From Adiantum capillus-veneris (Eukaryota; Streptophyta; Polypodiopsida; Polypodiales; Pteridaceae), in NCBI GenBank assembly GCA_014529385.2, contig CM043946.1, positions 17,872,077 through 17,936,076 of the forward strand: a DNA stretch of 64,000 nt, read 5' to 3'. The translations under genes were made by a program, and so were the position numbers. Positions 45,561 to 57,178 of this stretch are shown piece after piece. The notes beneath the pieces were generated by a model that saw only the letters and a list, made by a program, of their open reading frames with translations, searched no databases and was not told the DNA's origin. Positions within the stretch are counted from its first letter, which is position 1. Each line of letters begins with the position of its first letter.

Positions 45561-45922
45561 AGTGAGCAAATGTACAAGTTTCTTTTAAAATGACCAATGT
45601 TTTTGTTTTATAAGATTAATTCTCTTTTTATTGTACAAAAATTAAAATAGTATGCATGCTTAGAATCATGTTTATGATGATGAAGTCTCTCAAAAACCAA
45701 GTAGAAGTTGTCACTCTACTTTGGGAGAATGAAATGGACTAAAGAGCAGACATGCTTGCGGCAACTATATCTCCCAAGCACCAAATTGATTATTCATCCA
45801 CCTTGGAATGATGTCGTAGGGGAAAAAGGGATCTCCAACCTGCTAAGAAACATTGACTTATGACTAAGGCTTTATCTCTTCTACCTCATAGGAGGACGGC
45901 TATGATTTCAAGAGAGAGGTAA
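45561..45922 (+). other. 3' untranslated part and polypurine tract of element G
   Basis: No ORF. The purine-rich AAGAGAGAGGTAA at 45910-45922 directly precedes the LTR start TGTCATAAAATC. Confidence 0.6.
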
Positions 45923-46217
45923 TGTCATAAAATCTAATATCTAAACAACCTAAATGATTTTCTCATATCAAAATGAACATTTAATGTGGAAGAATAGACG
46001 GGAACAAGGTTTAGAATATAGACATGTGCTTACGGGTCTATCTCAACACGAGGTCAATGGTAAAGGGGTCCAAATGAGAGATGATATGTCAAAGAGCAAG
46101 GCTAGCTAATGGAGCATAAAGACCTTAGAGTTAGCTTCATTAAAGACCTACAATAGTTAGTTTTAAAAGTCCTTTGACCTTAGGCAAGCTAGGGTCGTGC
46201 TTGAGGTGGGAACCCGG
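45923..46217 (+). repeat. Start of the 3' LTR of element G (copy C3), truncated by D2
   Basis: Matches the first roughly 280 bp of C1 (20095 onwards): TCTAATATCTAAACAACCTA against TCAATATCTAATTCTCCTAA, and shared TTTTCTCAT and CATTTA blocks. It stops at the D2 start (46218). I do not find its continuation further right. Confidence 0.7.
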
Positions 46218-47870
46218 TGTCGTGCAGCTCCGCTGCCATGAAGAGAAAAAGAGCAGAGAAATGCAAGATAAGCTTCTTTAAAGCTACACCTTTAGTGAGC
46301 AGTGATCAGGACTTTTTAACAGGCCAAGCTTAATGATTAATGTATGCCAAATGTAGCTTAAAAGGGCCAACAATGATGCCAAAAATGAGTATGCTAGAAG
46401 TGAGCACAAATGGAATATTATGATCTAGAACTGCAGTGCTTGAAGCGCTCTACCGGTCTGTCTTTACGGCTCATCGATTGGAGCTACGATAAAGAAGTTA
46501 TGACAGTTTGAAGTTTAAGTTGATTGCAGATTTGTACCGGATTGGGCAAGTGCAGCTGAGGGGACAAAACTAAAATGAATGCATCAGGCTGAAGTGCTCA
46601 CTTCGTGGAGCACGGCGACCTTTTCAGATCAGTGATCGGAGTTTTGGATATCAAGATATTGGCCGTTTAAGATTCACCGGGGGCCAGTTTCGTACTAGTC
46701 TAGTCCGCTCGGTCGGTGTGCCATTTGGGAATTTTGGCCTCCTCAACATGGTTTGTATGTGTTTCATGCAGTTTGAGAAGTCTAAAGGGATTTACGGTTC
46801 ATCAGGCAGAGTCCGGCTTGATGAGATAATACGGTTTGAGGCCGATGTCAGTTGTTGGCACTATTGAGCTGGGTAATTTTGGCATTATCTGAGAAGCTAA
46901 TGCAAGCTATTAACAACCAAGTGCAAAGGGAATGCCTTCCGACAAGTTCAATCACCTATACGTGCATCTTAGAAGCATGAGGCATTATTCGAGATGCTAG
47001 TATGCTCAGTAAAAGTCATGAAGATATTGTTAGTCAAGGACTATCGCGGGAAGATGTCGTGCTTGGCAAAAAAAAAATTGATGTTCACTTGTAGTTGGCA
47101 ATGCTTTGGCTAGCATGCGTGCCAAATGTGATGCCTTCTACTTGCAAAGCATTGCTTGGTCGGTACGTATGCTTAATGTGGTGCCCAACTAGAGCCCATA
47201 AATAGTCGGCCGCCCACTATGAGACTCAATGGCCGCCGGGAGCAAAGGCCGGCCGTCCAAGGCCATAAGTTAAAGGACTGCCCAAGGCCATAAGCCAATG
47301 GCCGCCCAAAACCATTTGAATGGACACCCAATAAGGTAAGCAGTGTGAAGGCGAAAGAAAGGAGGAGCATGGTGAACAGCGCGCAGGCAATGAGAGAAGA
47401 CGAAAGGAGATCGCGCTAGTCAAGACGGGGCTCAGGTGCCCTTTTCGCAGAAACGAAACCTCCATAGAATCTCCTCGCGCAAATAATCGGCACCACTCTC
47501 AGCGGGTTTCGCGCTGGTAAAGATCCGGACTGCCACGTCACAAGGGGAGTTTTTTTTGCCTCCCTAGCAATGACGGCAAGGGAGGGACAAGCTATTAATA
47601 GGGAGGAGTATTATTCACATGCGAGAGAGGTTGGAGAGCTTGGGAAGAGAGTGGAAGAAGGAGCAAGGCGGAGAGCTTGGTCGAAGGCGAGCCATGGTTG
47701 AAGCTTGAGAGAGCAAGAGGCCCGGGAGAGCTTGGGAACCAAGGATCTGAAGCAACCAAGAGCACAGTACTTTCTTCCTTGAAGACACTATCATATATTG
47801 TCTTGATAAGACCGTCTTTACTTTCTTCAGGGACACTTTGATTTGACACATCTCCGCTACGCTTCATACT
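46218..47870. repeat. Family D repeat, copy D2
   Basis: Begins TGTCGTGCAGCTCC like D1 and matches it closely for about 520 bp (to the GCCATTTGGGAATTTTGG block near 46738). Similarity then becomes patchy through the PPR fragment and a GGCCGCC-rich block (47210-47330). A TATA-like TTAATAG lies at 47593. The right end is not defined; 47870 is approximate. It appears to have inserted into the 3' LTR of G. Confidence 0.6.
46834..47165 (+). pseudogene. Decayed PPR P-L-S fragment inside D2
   Basis: Aligns by eye with one repeat triplet of the PPR gene at 57179. The fragment has GATGTCAGTTGTTGGCAC, GCAAAGGGAATGCC, TCAATCACCTATACGTGC, ATCTTAGAAGCATGAGGCAT, GATATTGTTAGTCAAGGACT, GATGTCGTGCTTGGCA, and AATGCTTTGG with GCCAAATGTGATGCC. 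In translation the pieces read SITYTCILEA, DIVSQGL and EDVVLG. At least three frameshifts and stops are present. D1 has a shorter part of the same fragment, so it was probably present in the ancestor of both copies. Confidence 0.75.
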
Positions 47871-47965
47871 TTACTATTTTACTGTCATCTACTTGTTGAG
47901 GCAGTAGGCCCATACTCAATGGGCCTACTTCCTTGACATTGAGTATGGTGTCTGGGAAAGGGTGG

Positions 47966-48000
<35 letters not shown>

Positions 48001-51000
48001 ATCACTTTGACTGCTTCATCTCGCAACACAATAAACATTGGAGCTACTGATGTAGCATATAGGTAGCTTATCTTGTAGGAGAGTACCTTGAAGTCTATAC
48101 CTTGCTATACTTCAACTGGCTAGGATTGATACATCCATATACACACATGCTTACACTTATTGATGTAGCTGATGGTTATTTTATTTTTATGGGTGATTAC
48201 CTTGAGTCTATTTTTTGCACTTCCCTCAATAAGTAATTCTTGCTTTAGGAATGCATAATTTAATTGAAGAATGTAGCATCTAGTATAGGTGTCTTCCATG
48301 ATTCTATACCTTGTTAATTCCCCATCGGATGTTATGGTAGGTTGCATACCCATATTATCCACTTTTTATAAAACCTTGTCTCCTATGAGCATTTGGAATG
48401 GGGCCCTTTTGGGTATCGGTTACCTTGCACCCGCCCCACCCCAGGTGACTCACCTCGTGTCCCCTACCTACCAAGTCTTAACTAAGGACTGGCCACCCTT
48501 GAACTTAAAATAAACTCTCTCGACCAGCATTAATCATGCCTGATATGTTGCTTTGCTTGCATCCTGCCCAATGCTAGCTTTCAATACTCCTCTCCTTGCC
48601 AACATTCTCCCCGCCTAGGATGGGCGGTTGCACAACATTATTCTAATGGGATTCTCGACTGAGGTGTGCGTGCATATTGTGGCCAGACCTATCAAGCACC
48701 ATTGCACCAATTGTATTTGTTGTGCTTTGTGTTGCTTCATACCAATCTATTACCCCTATTTAAAGGTGAGGGGCTCTTTTTCCCTCACTTAGACTTGGCC
48801 CGTTTTTTTTTTGTTTTTTACCCTTTTGCAAACAAAGAAAGTAGTTGTGGGTATGGGGTTGGGCATCAGGTTTTGTTGTATTGTCCCTTGCAAACGAAAT
48901 TTAGAAAAACCAGATGAGGATGATTTTCTCTATCACTACATATCATTTAAGGTGAGAGTTACTTAATCTAACCTTTTGTTAGGATTGGGCTTACATGTTC
49001 TACAAATTCACTGCCGTGGATCTTTTAAGGATGCTGATCTCTAAACACGGTTTATGTTTGATGGGCTTTGGAAGGAAACCTGCCTTGTGTTAATGACTTG
49101 CTGTATATTTTTGTTCCACAAAATTGGTTGAAAAAACTATTATGTAAGCTGATGTGCTGGGCAATTATCTACGATTACTCCAAGCATGTTGTTAAACTCA
49201 TTTGACTAATAGCTTATATATCTGGATATATGGTTTTCCCATTGGCTGTTCTAGGTACTGGACTGCAGGCTGTATAAGGTGGTGTTGTATTGCTTATTGA
49301 GTGCATTAAAATGTTTGCTCTCTACTATGGTGATGGAAATATTGGACACCAGTCCAAAAAAAAGGGGGGAAGCTCTACACACATGTTCTCCTCATAAATA
49401 ATCTTTGGTTTCTAGCTTGGGTAACATATTGGCAATATCTACTATATAGTAGTGTTTATTCTGGTAGTTTGGAGTTGAACTTGGCTAATCCTATGCTGTC
49501 CAACCTCTTTTTACCACTATAGGCTTTTTTGACTTGGAATTGTTACCCTTCTAAATTTGGATCTAGCAATGATCTTTTGCTTTACCTAGCTGAGTTTATT
49601 CTACTAGTTTGATCAAACAGGCTAAGCCTTGGAGGAATTCCATTATAGAATTTTGGAAATTTGGGTCTTAACAGCTGTTTGTCGAGCCTACTGAATTAGC
49701 ATTAAGCTGACCCTTATTGGTTTTGTTCCTTATTCCTTGTTGCTAGAATATAACACTACGAGTCACCGACCTTGGAATAGTCTCGCTTTTAGAGTAAGTT
49801 TTGGTTCATCTAGTTGAAAGGTTCAACTTAGATCCATACAGCATGATTGTAGTTACAATACAAAGCATCACAAATCACTTTGAAACTGTAATTGCATATT
49901 TAGGTTTTAATTAGGAAAGGTTTCATAGTTTGGTACTCTTTGATACAATAAATGGTGGTTTTAAAAGAAAAAGCATACGATGCTACTTTGAGAAACGGTT
50001 TTGATAGGAATAAAACTTTTTATAAAGAAATTTTACCGGGGTTTTTAATAAAGTACTGTAAAGGAATGCTTTGAAAAGCATGGATAAACTACTTAGAACT
50101 TGCAATTCTTTGCTTGGACATTACAATTTGGAAAGAAATAGAAGTACTTAAGTTTTTTATATATTTCTATACTTTTAAGAAATATTTAGGACAATAGCTA
50201 ATCCAATAATTTTTAAGTTGGACATAGATAAGAACTGATAGGTTCTTTGAAACCTGCCATACATAGCCAAGTCTAACAAATCTGTTGTCTTGACTGTATG
50301 GATGCAGGTGAGAATTCTATCTTGACTTAAAAAGGTTTAGCGTGCTACAATCCGACTTTGAAGACCTCTGATAATTCAACCAAAATGACCTTAACAATTT
50401 TACTACTTTTGTATAAAAGCATTGGAATTATACCTCATCCTTATTATGTTGTACATTAATGAATCAAAGACTGAGTCATTTCTGTACAAATCTTTGCCTA
50501 CTCTCTAAAGTCAATCGTCTTTTGAACGTCTTTTTCTTTTGTGCATATGTATTTAATTTAATACTACAACACACAGGTCCTAAACAAGGACAATTTTAAT
50601 TAGTGCCCCACTCTCTCAGACATACCAGCCTATAGCCTCAAATTTCTATTGTGCATGTTTACACCCGGCCTATAATCTCATCAACATGTCCTTTATGGTT
50701 CATTGTTATTGTATGGCATGGTTATTCTGGTAGGAGCAACTGGTTCATATATATTGTGATTGCCCATAAATTTGATTCATCGGCTCTTTTTAACAACCAT
50801 GATATTGGTGTGATCCCTTTAGCCAATATTGTATCTCAATAATGACCTATCATGGGTACGATGGGTTAGGTCCACACCTTCCCTCTTAATATGAGCCACC
50901 TGTGGTGACAGTTGGAACAAAAATTGTGCCGAAATTTGTACACACACACACACACATAACATACCTATCATGTGCTATATATAGCTCACCTATATTTGCT

Positions 51001-51029
51001 AATGCTACCGTGCTTTTTCTCATACTACT
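47871..51029. other. Gene-free interval
   Basis: About 3.1 kb with no ORF that looks like a protein. It holds a (CA)n run at 47968-47998, a short inverted pair (CCCATACTCAATGGG / ATTGAGTATGG, 47908-47950) and AT-rich sequence with many T-runs. No LTR, SINE or gene was recognised. Confidence 0.5.
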
Positions 51030-51253
51030 TGTTACCATACATACGCGGTATTGATGTGTGTGAACACAGGATAGTTGAGCATTTTTTCCCTCCTTATGAG
51101 GCTTCCCCCCCCCATGCATTGCATACACACCCATCACTCTAGGGATAACTTATCTTTCCATTGCACACTAAGTATTACTACTCTCTGTGTGTGCCTTGAG
51201 CTTCTTCATCTTCTGCAAGATGTGTGTGTTTCCCTACAACCCTATTTCCAACA
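51030..51253 (+). repeat. 5' LTR of element H
   Basis: 224 bp. Shares the CATCACTCTAGGG..AACTTATCTTTCCATTGC blocks and the GTGCCTTGAGCTTCTTCATC block with 55355-55581. Confidence 0.88.
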
Positions 51254-51346
51254 ATTGGTATTAGAGCAGGTTGCGTCCTCCCAGGCTTAGTCCCTAGGGC
51301 ATGCCTACTCACTTTCTAAGATTTTGGTGAGCTTTGGTGAGTGCAA

Positions 51347-53300
51347 ACATGTCAAAAAATACTTTGGGACTGCTCAAAGAGCTTAGTCTGCTCAGATTTT
51401 CCATTCATGCTCATTTCGGCCTTCGTTTCCAACCCCTAGTCTTCTTGTAAGTCTTGATCTGGATTATCTTGGTTTGATGTTCCATTCGCTTCTTAATCAA
51501 AGGGAATTTGAAATGTTGTGCACTGCATTGATATACGCACTAGTTCTGAGGATACATGTGATATTGAGGATGTTGCAGCTTTTGGTGGCAGTGATGTTGC
51601 AGCCAGAGTTGTTTTGCCTACGGCTGAGTAAGCTTGTTGGGATGTTAGAGATACATAGGATCATGCATTGATTGAATTATTTGTGAAGCACACTATTACT
51701 CCTCACGTTCGTTCAACTAAATTTGCAAAACAAGCTTGGGATATTTTGGATGGTCTTTATGCAAGTCACAATGAGGCTAAAATTGCATTACTGGGTAAAG
51801 AGCTGGAATCAAAGATTATGCATGATGAAGATGAAATGGACACTTTCCTTGCTGGTATCAAGGATACCAATGAACAAGTTATTTTTGCAGGCAAAGTCAT
51901 TTCAAACAGTTCCCTCGTGTAGACTATTCTTGATGCTCTGCCAGATTCTTACCAGAGTTTTTCTAGTACTTGGAGACTTATGACCCAAAGAAATCCTGAA
52001 GTTGTCAAGTTTGATACATAATGCACATTGTTATTTCAAGAGTCACTTTCAAGAAAGAATAGGGCTAAACATCGTGCAACTAAACATGCCTTTATTGCTA
52101 CTCAAAGAAAAAGTGCTAACAACAATGTAGCCACTTTGAAAGTGGTGCTACAAAGCACATTACCTCTCATCATGACTTGTTCACCTCTCTCGAGGATGTC
52201 CCTCATGGGAAGTCTGACAGTTGGTTCCAACAATGCCTCTTATCCAGTCAAGGGAGCTGGAAAGATTCTGATGACTGCTACGAATGACACTTCTTTCACA
52301 CTTGTTGATACACTTTATGTACTTGGGATAAAAAAGAACCTTTTGTCTATATATGCACTTGCTAGACTTGGTCTTGTTAAATTTGTGGATGACAGATGTA
52401 TAGTTCATGATCTTAGTTTTGGTGATGAAATTGTTACATCTAGAATTGTATGCAGTGGGCTACATAAGCTCACTTTGTGTGACAAGTGTGGGTAGAATTT
52501 TGCAAATGCAGTTGTGGATTCAAAGGCTATTTCAGATGCAAAACTTTGGCATGCACGTTTTGGGCATCTGAATTCTACCAGTTTTTACTGTGTTTGCAAA
52601 AAATATGATATGGTTGCTTATTTACCACCTCTTGAAGCACCTGTGAAGCCAGTTTGTGAAGGATGTATTTTGTGCAAAATGCACCGTTCAAAGTTTCCAA
52701 AGGATGGTTAAGTTAAGCTACATCCAGGTGTAGCTTGTGCGCATAATGATGTTTGTGGGCCAATGAAAACTCTGTCCTTGGAAATTACCTTTACCTTATT
52801 GATGATTACTCCAGGCATGCATGGGTGTATCCACTTAAAGCAAAGTCCAAAGTGTTTTTTTTTGCTTCAAGCAATTTTTGGCTATGGCTGAAAATGTCTC
52901 TAAATGTACTATGGGCACCCTCCGTTCAGATGGAGGGAAGAAGTATATGTCTCATGAATTTAATGCATTTTTGGCTAGCCGTGGGATAAAACACTAATGT
53001 ACAATGCCATATACACCTCATCAAAATGGTGTTACTGAAAGGAAAAACAGGTTGCTTATGGAAATGGCACAATGTATGGTCAAAAGTGAAGATTTTCCAC
53101 TTCATTTTGGCTTGAGGCTATCATGTGTGCCACTTATGTACTTAGCAGGTGTCCTACAAAAACTTTGCAGTCTATGAATCCTTATGAAGCATGGCATGAT
53201 AGAAAGCCATCTATTGATCACATGTGCATTTTTGGCTGTTTGGTTTATACTTTAGTGCCACAAACACAACATAGAAAATTGAATGATAAGGTTTTTAAAT
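51347..53300 (+). pseudogene. Element H Gag, protease and integrase
   Basis: Gag (51347 to about 52100) includes AKQAWDILDGLYASHNEAKI, a typical copia Gag block, and LDALPDSYQSF. The protease motif near 52140 reads ESGATKHIT, with Glu replacing the catalytic Asp of DSGAT. The pre-integrase block LWHARFGHLN (52545) carries the first His pair, and VCEGCILCK the Cys pair. The core has DDYSRHAWVYPLK (52800), LRSDGGKKYMS (52925) and PHQNGVTERKNRLLME (53015). Stops at 51922, 52021, 52495, 52711 and 52997, plus frameshifts, disrupt it. No zinc knuckle is recognised between Gag and protease. Confidence 0.82.
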
Positions 53301-55262
53301 GAATTTTTGTTTGTTACAGTATTGAAAGCAAAAGTTACAGCTGTACCATCCGCAAAAAAGAGTATCTTGGTTTCATGGGATGTTGTGTTTGTGGAGGATT
53401 CTGCTCAGCCCTTGCTGTCATGTACTAGAGACAATAATGTAAGCTCACATGACCTTTATGATAGTTTGTTGCCTCTTTTCATTGGTGGAAACTCGAATGT
53501 AAATTCAACGAGTAAAATGTACATCCTATGAGGGTTTCTGATGCAGATGTACATGATGTACTTGAAGTGGAAAGGATTGAGAATGAGCAAGCTAGAGGTA
53601 TGCCAAAATGGATGGTGCATACTTTGCGTTATAGTAAATTGGATGTACCTTTGTCTAGTCGTACTTGTTCAGGTTCTTGCCATGCATCTTATGGATCAGA
53701 TTGTTATGCTTTGGCTTCTTCTAGCTTATGTGATGTAGATGAACCACCGTCTTTTGATGAAGCACATAATTCAAAAAAATTGGATGGCTACCATGCAATC
53801 AGGATATGATGCACTTATAGAAAATGACACTTGGACTTTATGTGATTTGCCTCCTGGAAAAAAATGCTATTGGTACAAAGCGGGTTTACAAGTTGAAACG
53901 TAAGCCGGATGGTGAGATTGATAGCTATAAGGCTTCACTTGTTACAAAAGGTTATGCACAACAAAAACACATAGATTATGAAGAGACTTTTGCTCCCACT
54001 TATCGTATGACTACTGTGCGTTTTCTATGTGTATTGGTAGCTCATTTTGGGTGGAATGTACACCAATCAAATATTGTTACTGCTTCCTTGAATGGTGACA
54101 TATTTAAGGAAATTTATGTAATGTAGCCTCACGGTTTTGTCATTAAAGGGCAGGAAGATAATGTATGCAACTGTGAGAAAGCTTTGTATGGGTTAAAGCA
54201 ATCTCCTCGTGCTTGGTATGAGAAATATGACACTCATTTGGTTAAACGAGGCTTTCATAACAGTCCAACAGAAAGCACTTTGTATGTAAAGCATGAGGGT
54301 GATGTACTTCTCTTAATCGTTCTTTATGTTGATGATTTGCTGATCACTAGACCCAATGAGACACATATTGCTGAATTCAAGGCTGATTTGAATGCTGCTT
54401 TCAAGATAAAATATATGGGGCTGTTGCATCATTACTTGGGCATACAATTTAAGCAATGTGATGGTGGTATTGCCTTGTGTCAAACAAGCTACATAGAATC
54501 ATTAATATGTAAGTTTGGACTTGAGGACTGCAAAGCCTATTGCTACTCCCATGGAAACATGTTTGAAATTGAGTCTTCATGATGTTGGTGATACGATGTC
54601 ACTCTTTACCAAAATATTGTTGGATGCCTTATTTATGTATGCAATACGAGGCCAGTTATTTAGCTTGTAGTCTCACAGGTCAGCAAATTTATGCATAGCC
54701 TAGGGTCTAAGCATTGACAGGCTATCAAGAGGATTTTTTGCTACTTGAGTGGCACTTTGCATCTTGGCTTGTTTTAACCCAAGGGGAGATCGTTGTCGCC
54801 AGATTTACATGCTTTTTCGGATTCAGATTGGGTGGTTGTTTTGACATGCGAGTGTCCACGAATGGTTTTTGTTTCATGCTCAGTAGCTCATGCATAGCAT
54901 GGTTGAGTAAGAAGCAACCTACTATGGTCACTTCCAATTGTGAGGCTGAGGACATGGCAGTCTTCACAACTATGATTGAGTGTGCATGGCTCATACGCCT
55001 TATGGCCGATTTGGGTGTTGGACAGGACACTGCCAACATCATCTATACTGACAATCAGAGTGAATTAGTAGTTGCGAGGAACCCAGTTTTTCATGCTCGC
55101 ACAAAGCACATTGAGGTGCATTACCACTATGTCAGGGAGAGACTCTCAGCAGGAGAGATTAGCTTGGATTATGTGCCAACACAGGACAACCTTGCAGATC
55201 TTTTCACAAAGGCATTGTCTTGTGAGCTGAGCTCGAAGCTTTCTACAAAGCTTTGGGACTAC
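53301..55262 (+). pseudogene. Element H reverse transcriptase and RNase H
   Basis: A linker (53301-53780) is followed by RT blocks ALYGLKQSPRAWYEKYDTHL (54184), KLKRKPDGEIDSYKA (53893) and the intact catalytic box LYVDDLLIT (54325). The RNase H keeps CIAWLSKKQPTMVTSNCEAE (54895), IYTDNQS (55040), ARTKHIEVHYHYVRE (55105) and NLADLFTKAL (55190), all conserved copia signatures. A stop at 54124 and frameshifts near 53800, 54580 and 54710 divide it. Confidence 0.85.
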
Positions 55263-55354
55263 TCCCCTTTGTGGACTGATCATGTCCTCAAGGCATGTCA
55301 CTTCCCTATACCTATGTGCCAACTCTCGTTCACCGCATCACTCCCGGTGGGATT

Positions 55355-55581
55355 TGTTACCATACATATGTGGTAGTGATGTGTGTGAACACACTTAGGA
55401 CCGCCGAGGCATTTTTTCCCTCAATAGGAGGTTTTTTCCCCCGCGCATTGTATATACATCCATCACTCTAGGGCTAACTTATCTTTCCATTGCACACTAA
55501 GTAATACTACTCTTTGTTGTGTGCCTTGAGCTTCTTCATCTTCTTCAAGCTGTGTGTTTCCCTGGAGCCCTATTTCCAACA
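55355..55581 (+). repeat. 3' LTR of element H
   Basis: 227 bp partner of 51030-51253, preceded by the weakly purine-rich CCGGTGGGATT. Confidence 0.88.
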
Positions 55582-55777
55582 CTGCCTACAATGCTTCTCT
55601 ATCTCCTAAGCTTGCACAATCCTCTAACTACACACAAACACCTACCCGGATGTTTTATCATACGTTTCCTTGAGCTTTCTCTCCACTCATATGATATATA
55701 TTGCACACTATACAACACCTTAGTCTTTATTTCACAAGCAACTAAACATGCATACCATTAAAATGCCTCACCATTTT

Positions 55778-55915
55778 GTCAAGGGGCATTGGCCTAGTGG
55801 TTAAGGTGAGGGGCTTTAAGCGCATCCACTATGGTTCAACCCTTGAGACATGTGGGTGTGGGTGAGTGGGTGCAATCCCGTAAAACTAGTCGAAGCGAAG
55901 CTTTGAACGACAAAA
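55778..55915 (+). mobile_element. tRNA-derived SINE with a 17-bp target duplication
   Basis: Near the 5' end are RNA polymerase III promoter boxes: A box TGGCCTAGTGGTTAAGG (55790) and B box GGTTCAACCC (55832), spaced as in a tRNA. The element is about 138 bp and ends in an A-run. It is flanked by a perfect direct duplication AAATGCCTCACCATTTT (55761-55777 and 55916-55932), the signature of LINE-driven retroposition. The body after the tRNA-like part is GGTGTGGGTGAGTGGGTGC followed by CGAAGCGAAGCTTTGAACGA. It is not a functional tRNA gene: no acceptor stem pairing and an extended 3' body. Confidence 0.9.
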
Positions 55916-55932
55916 AAATGCCTCACCATTTT

Positions 55933-57090
<1,158 letters not shown>

Positions 57091-57178
57091 CACGATCGGT
57101 TTTTTCGCTCCTTTAGTGATTACGTAGGCATTACTGGTTTCGTGTTCGCAGAGCAGTTCCAAATTCCCTTGCAAAACT

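Larger units (their letters stand above)
31646..46217 (+). mobile_element. Chromodomain-type Ty3/gypsy element G (oldest layer), fragmentary
   Basis: Parts in order: 3' portion of the 5' LTR (31646-32613), RNase H end and integrase (32614-33914), the nested Tat-like element (33919-45200), integrase C-terminus with chromodomain (45205-45560), polypurine tract (45910-45922), and start of the 3' LTR (45923-46217), where D2 breaks it. The end of the 5' LTR, the primer site, gag, protease and RT are missing by deletion at 32613/32614. The C-terminal chromodomain places G in the chromovirus branch. C1 is a solo LTR of the same family. Confidence 0.8.
51030..55581 (+). mobile_element. Ty1/copia element H, complete structure, decayed coding
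   Basis: Short LTRs (51030-51253 and 55355-55581) begin TGTTACCATACATA and end TTTCCAACA. The primer site TGGTATTAGAGC (51256-51267) differs from the tRNA-Met complement at one base. Internal order is Gag, protease, integrase, RT, RNase H, which is that of Ty1/copia. The flanks CTACT and CTGCC do not match well, so the target duplication has decayed. Many stops and frameshifts break the polyprotein. Confidence 0.88.

Noticed and set aside
47173-47867. Minus-strand ORFs near 47.2-47.9 kb as host genes
   Set aside because: They fall in the D2 repeat, overlap each other in several frames and have low-complexity Ser/Leu composition.
55778-55850. Functional tRNA gene
   Set aside because: A and B boxes are present, but there is no acceptor stem pairing, and the sequence continues into a SINE body with an A-run and a 17-bp duplication.
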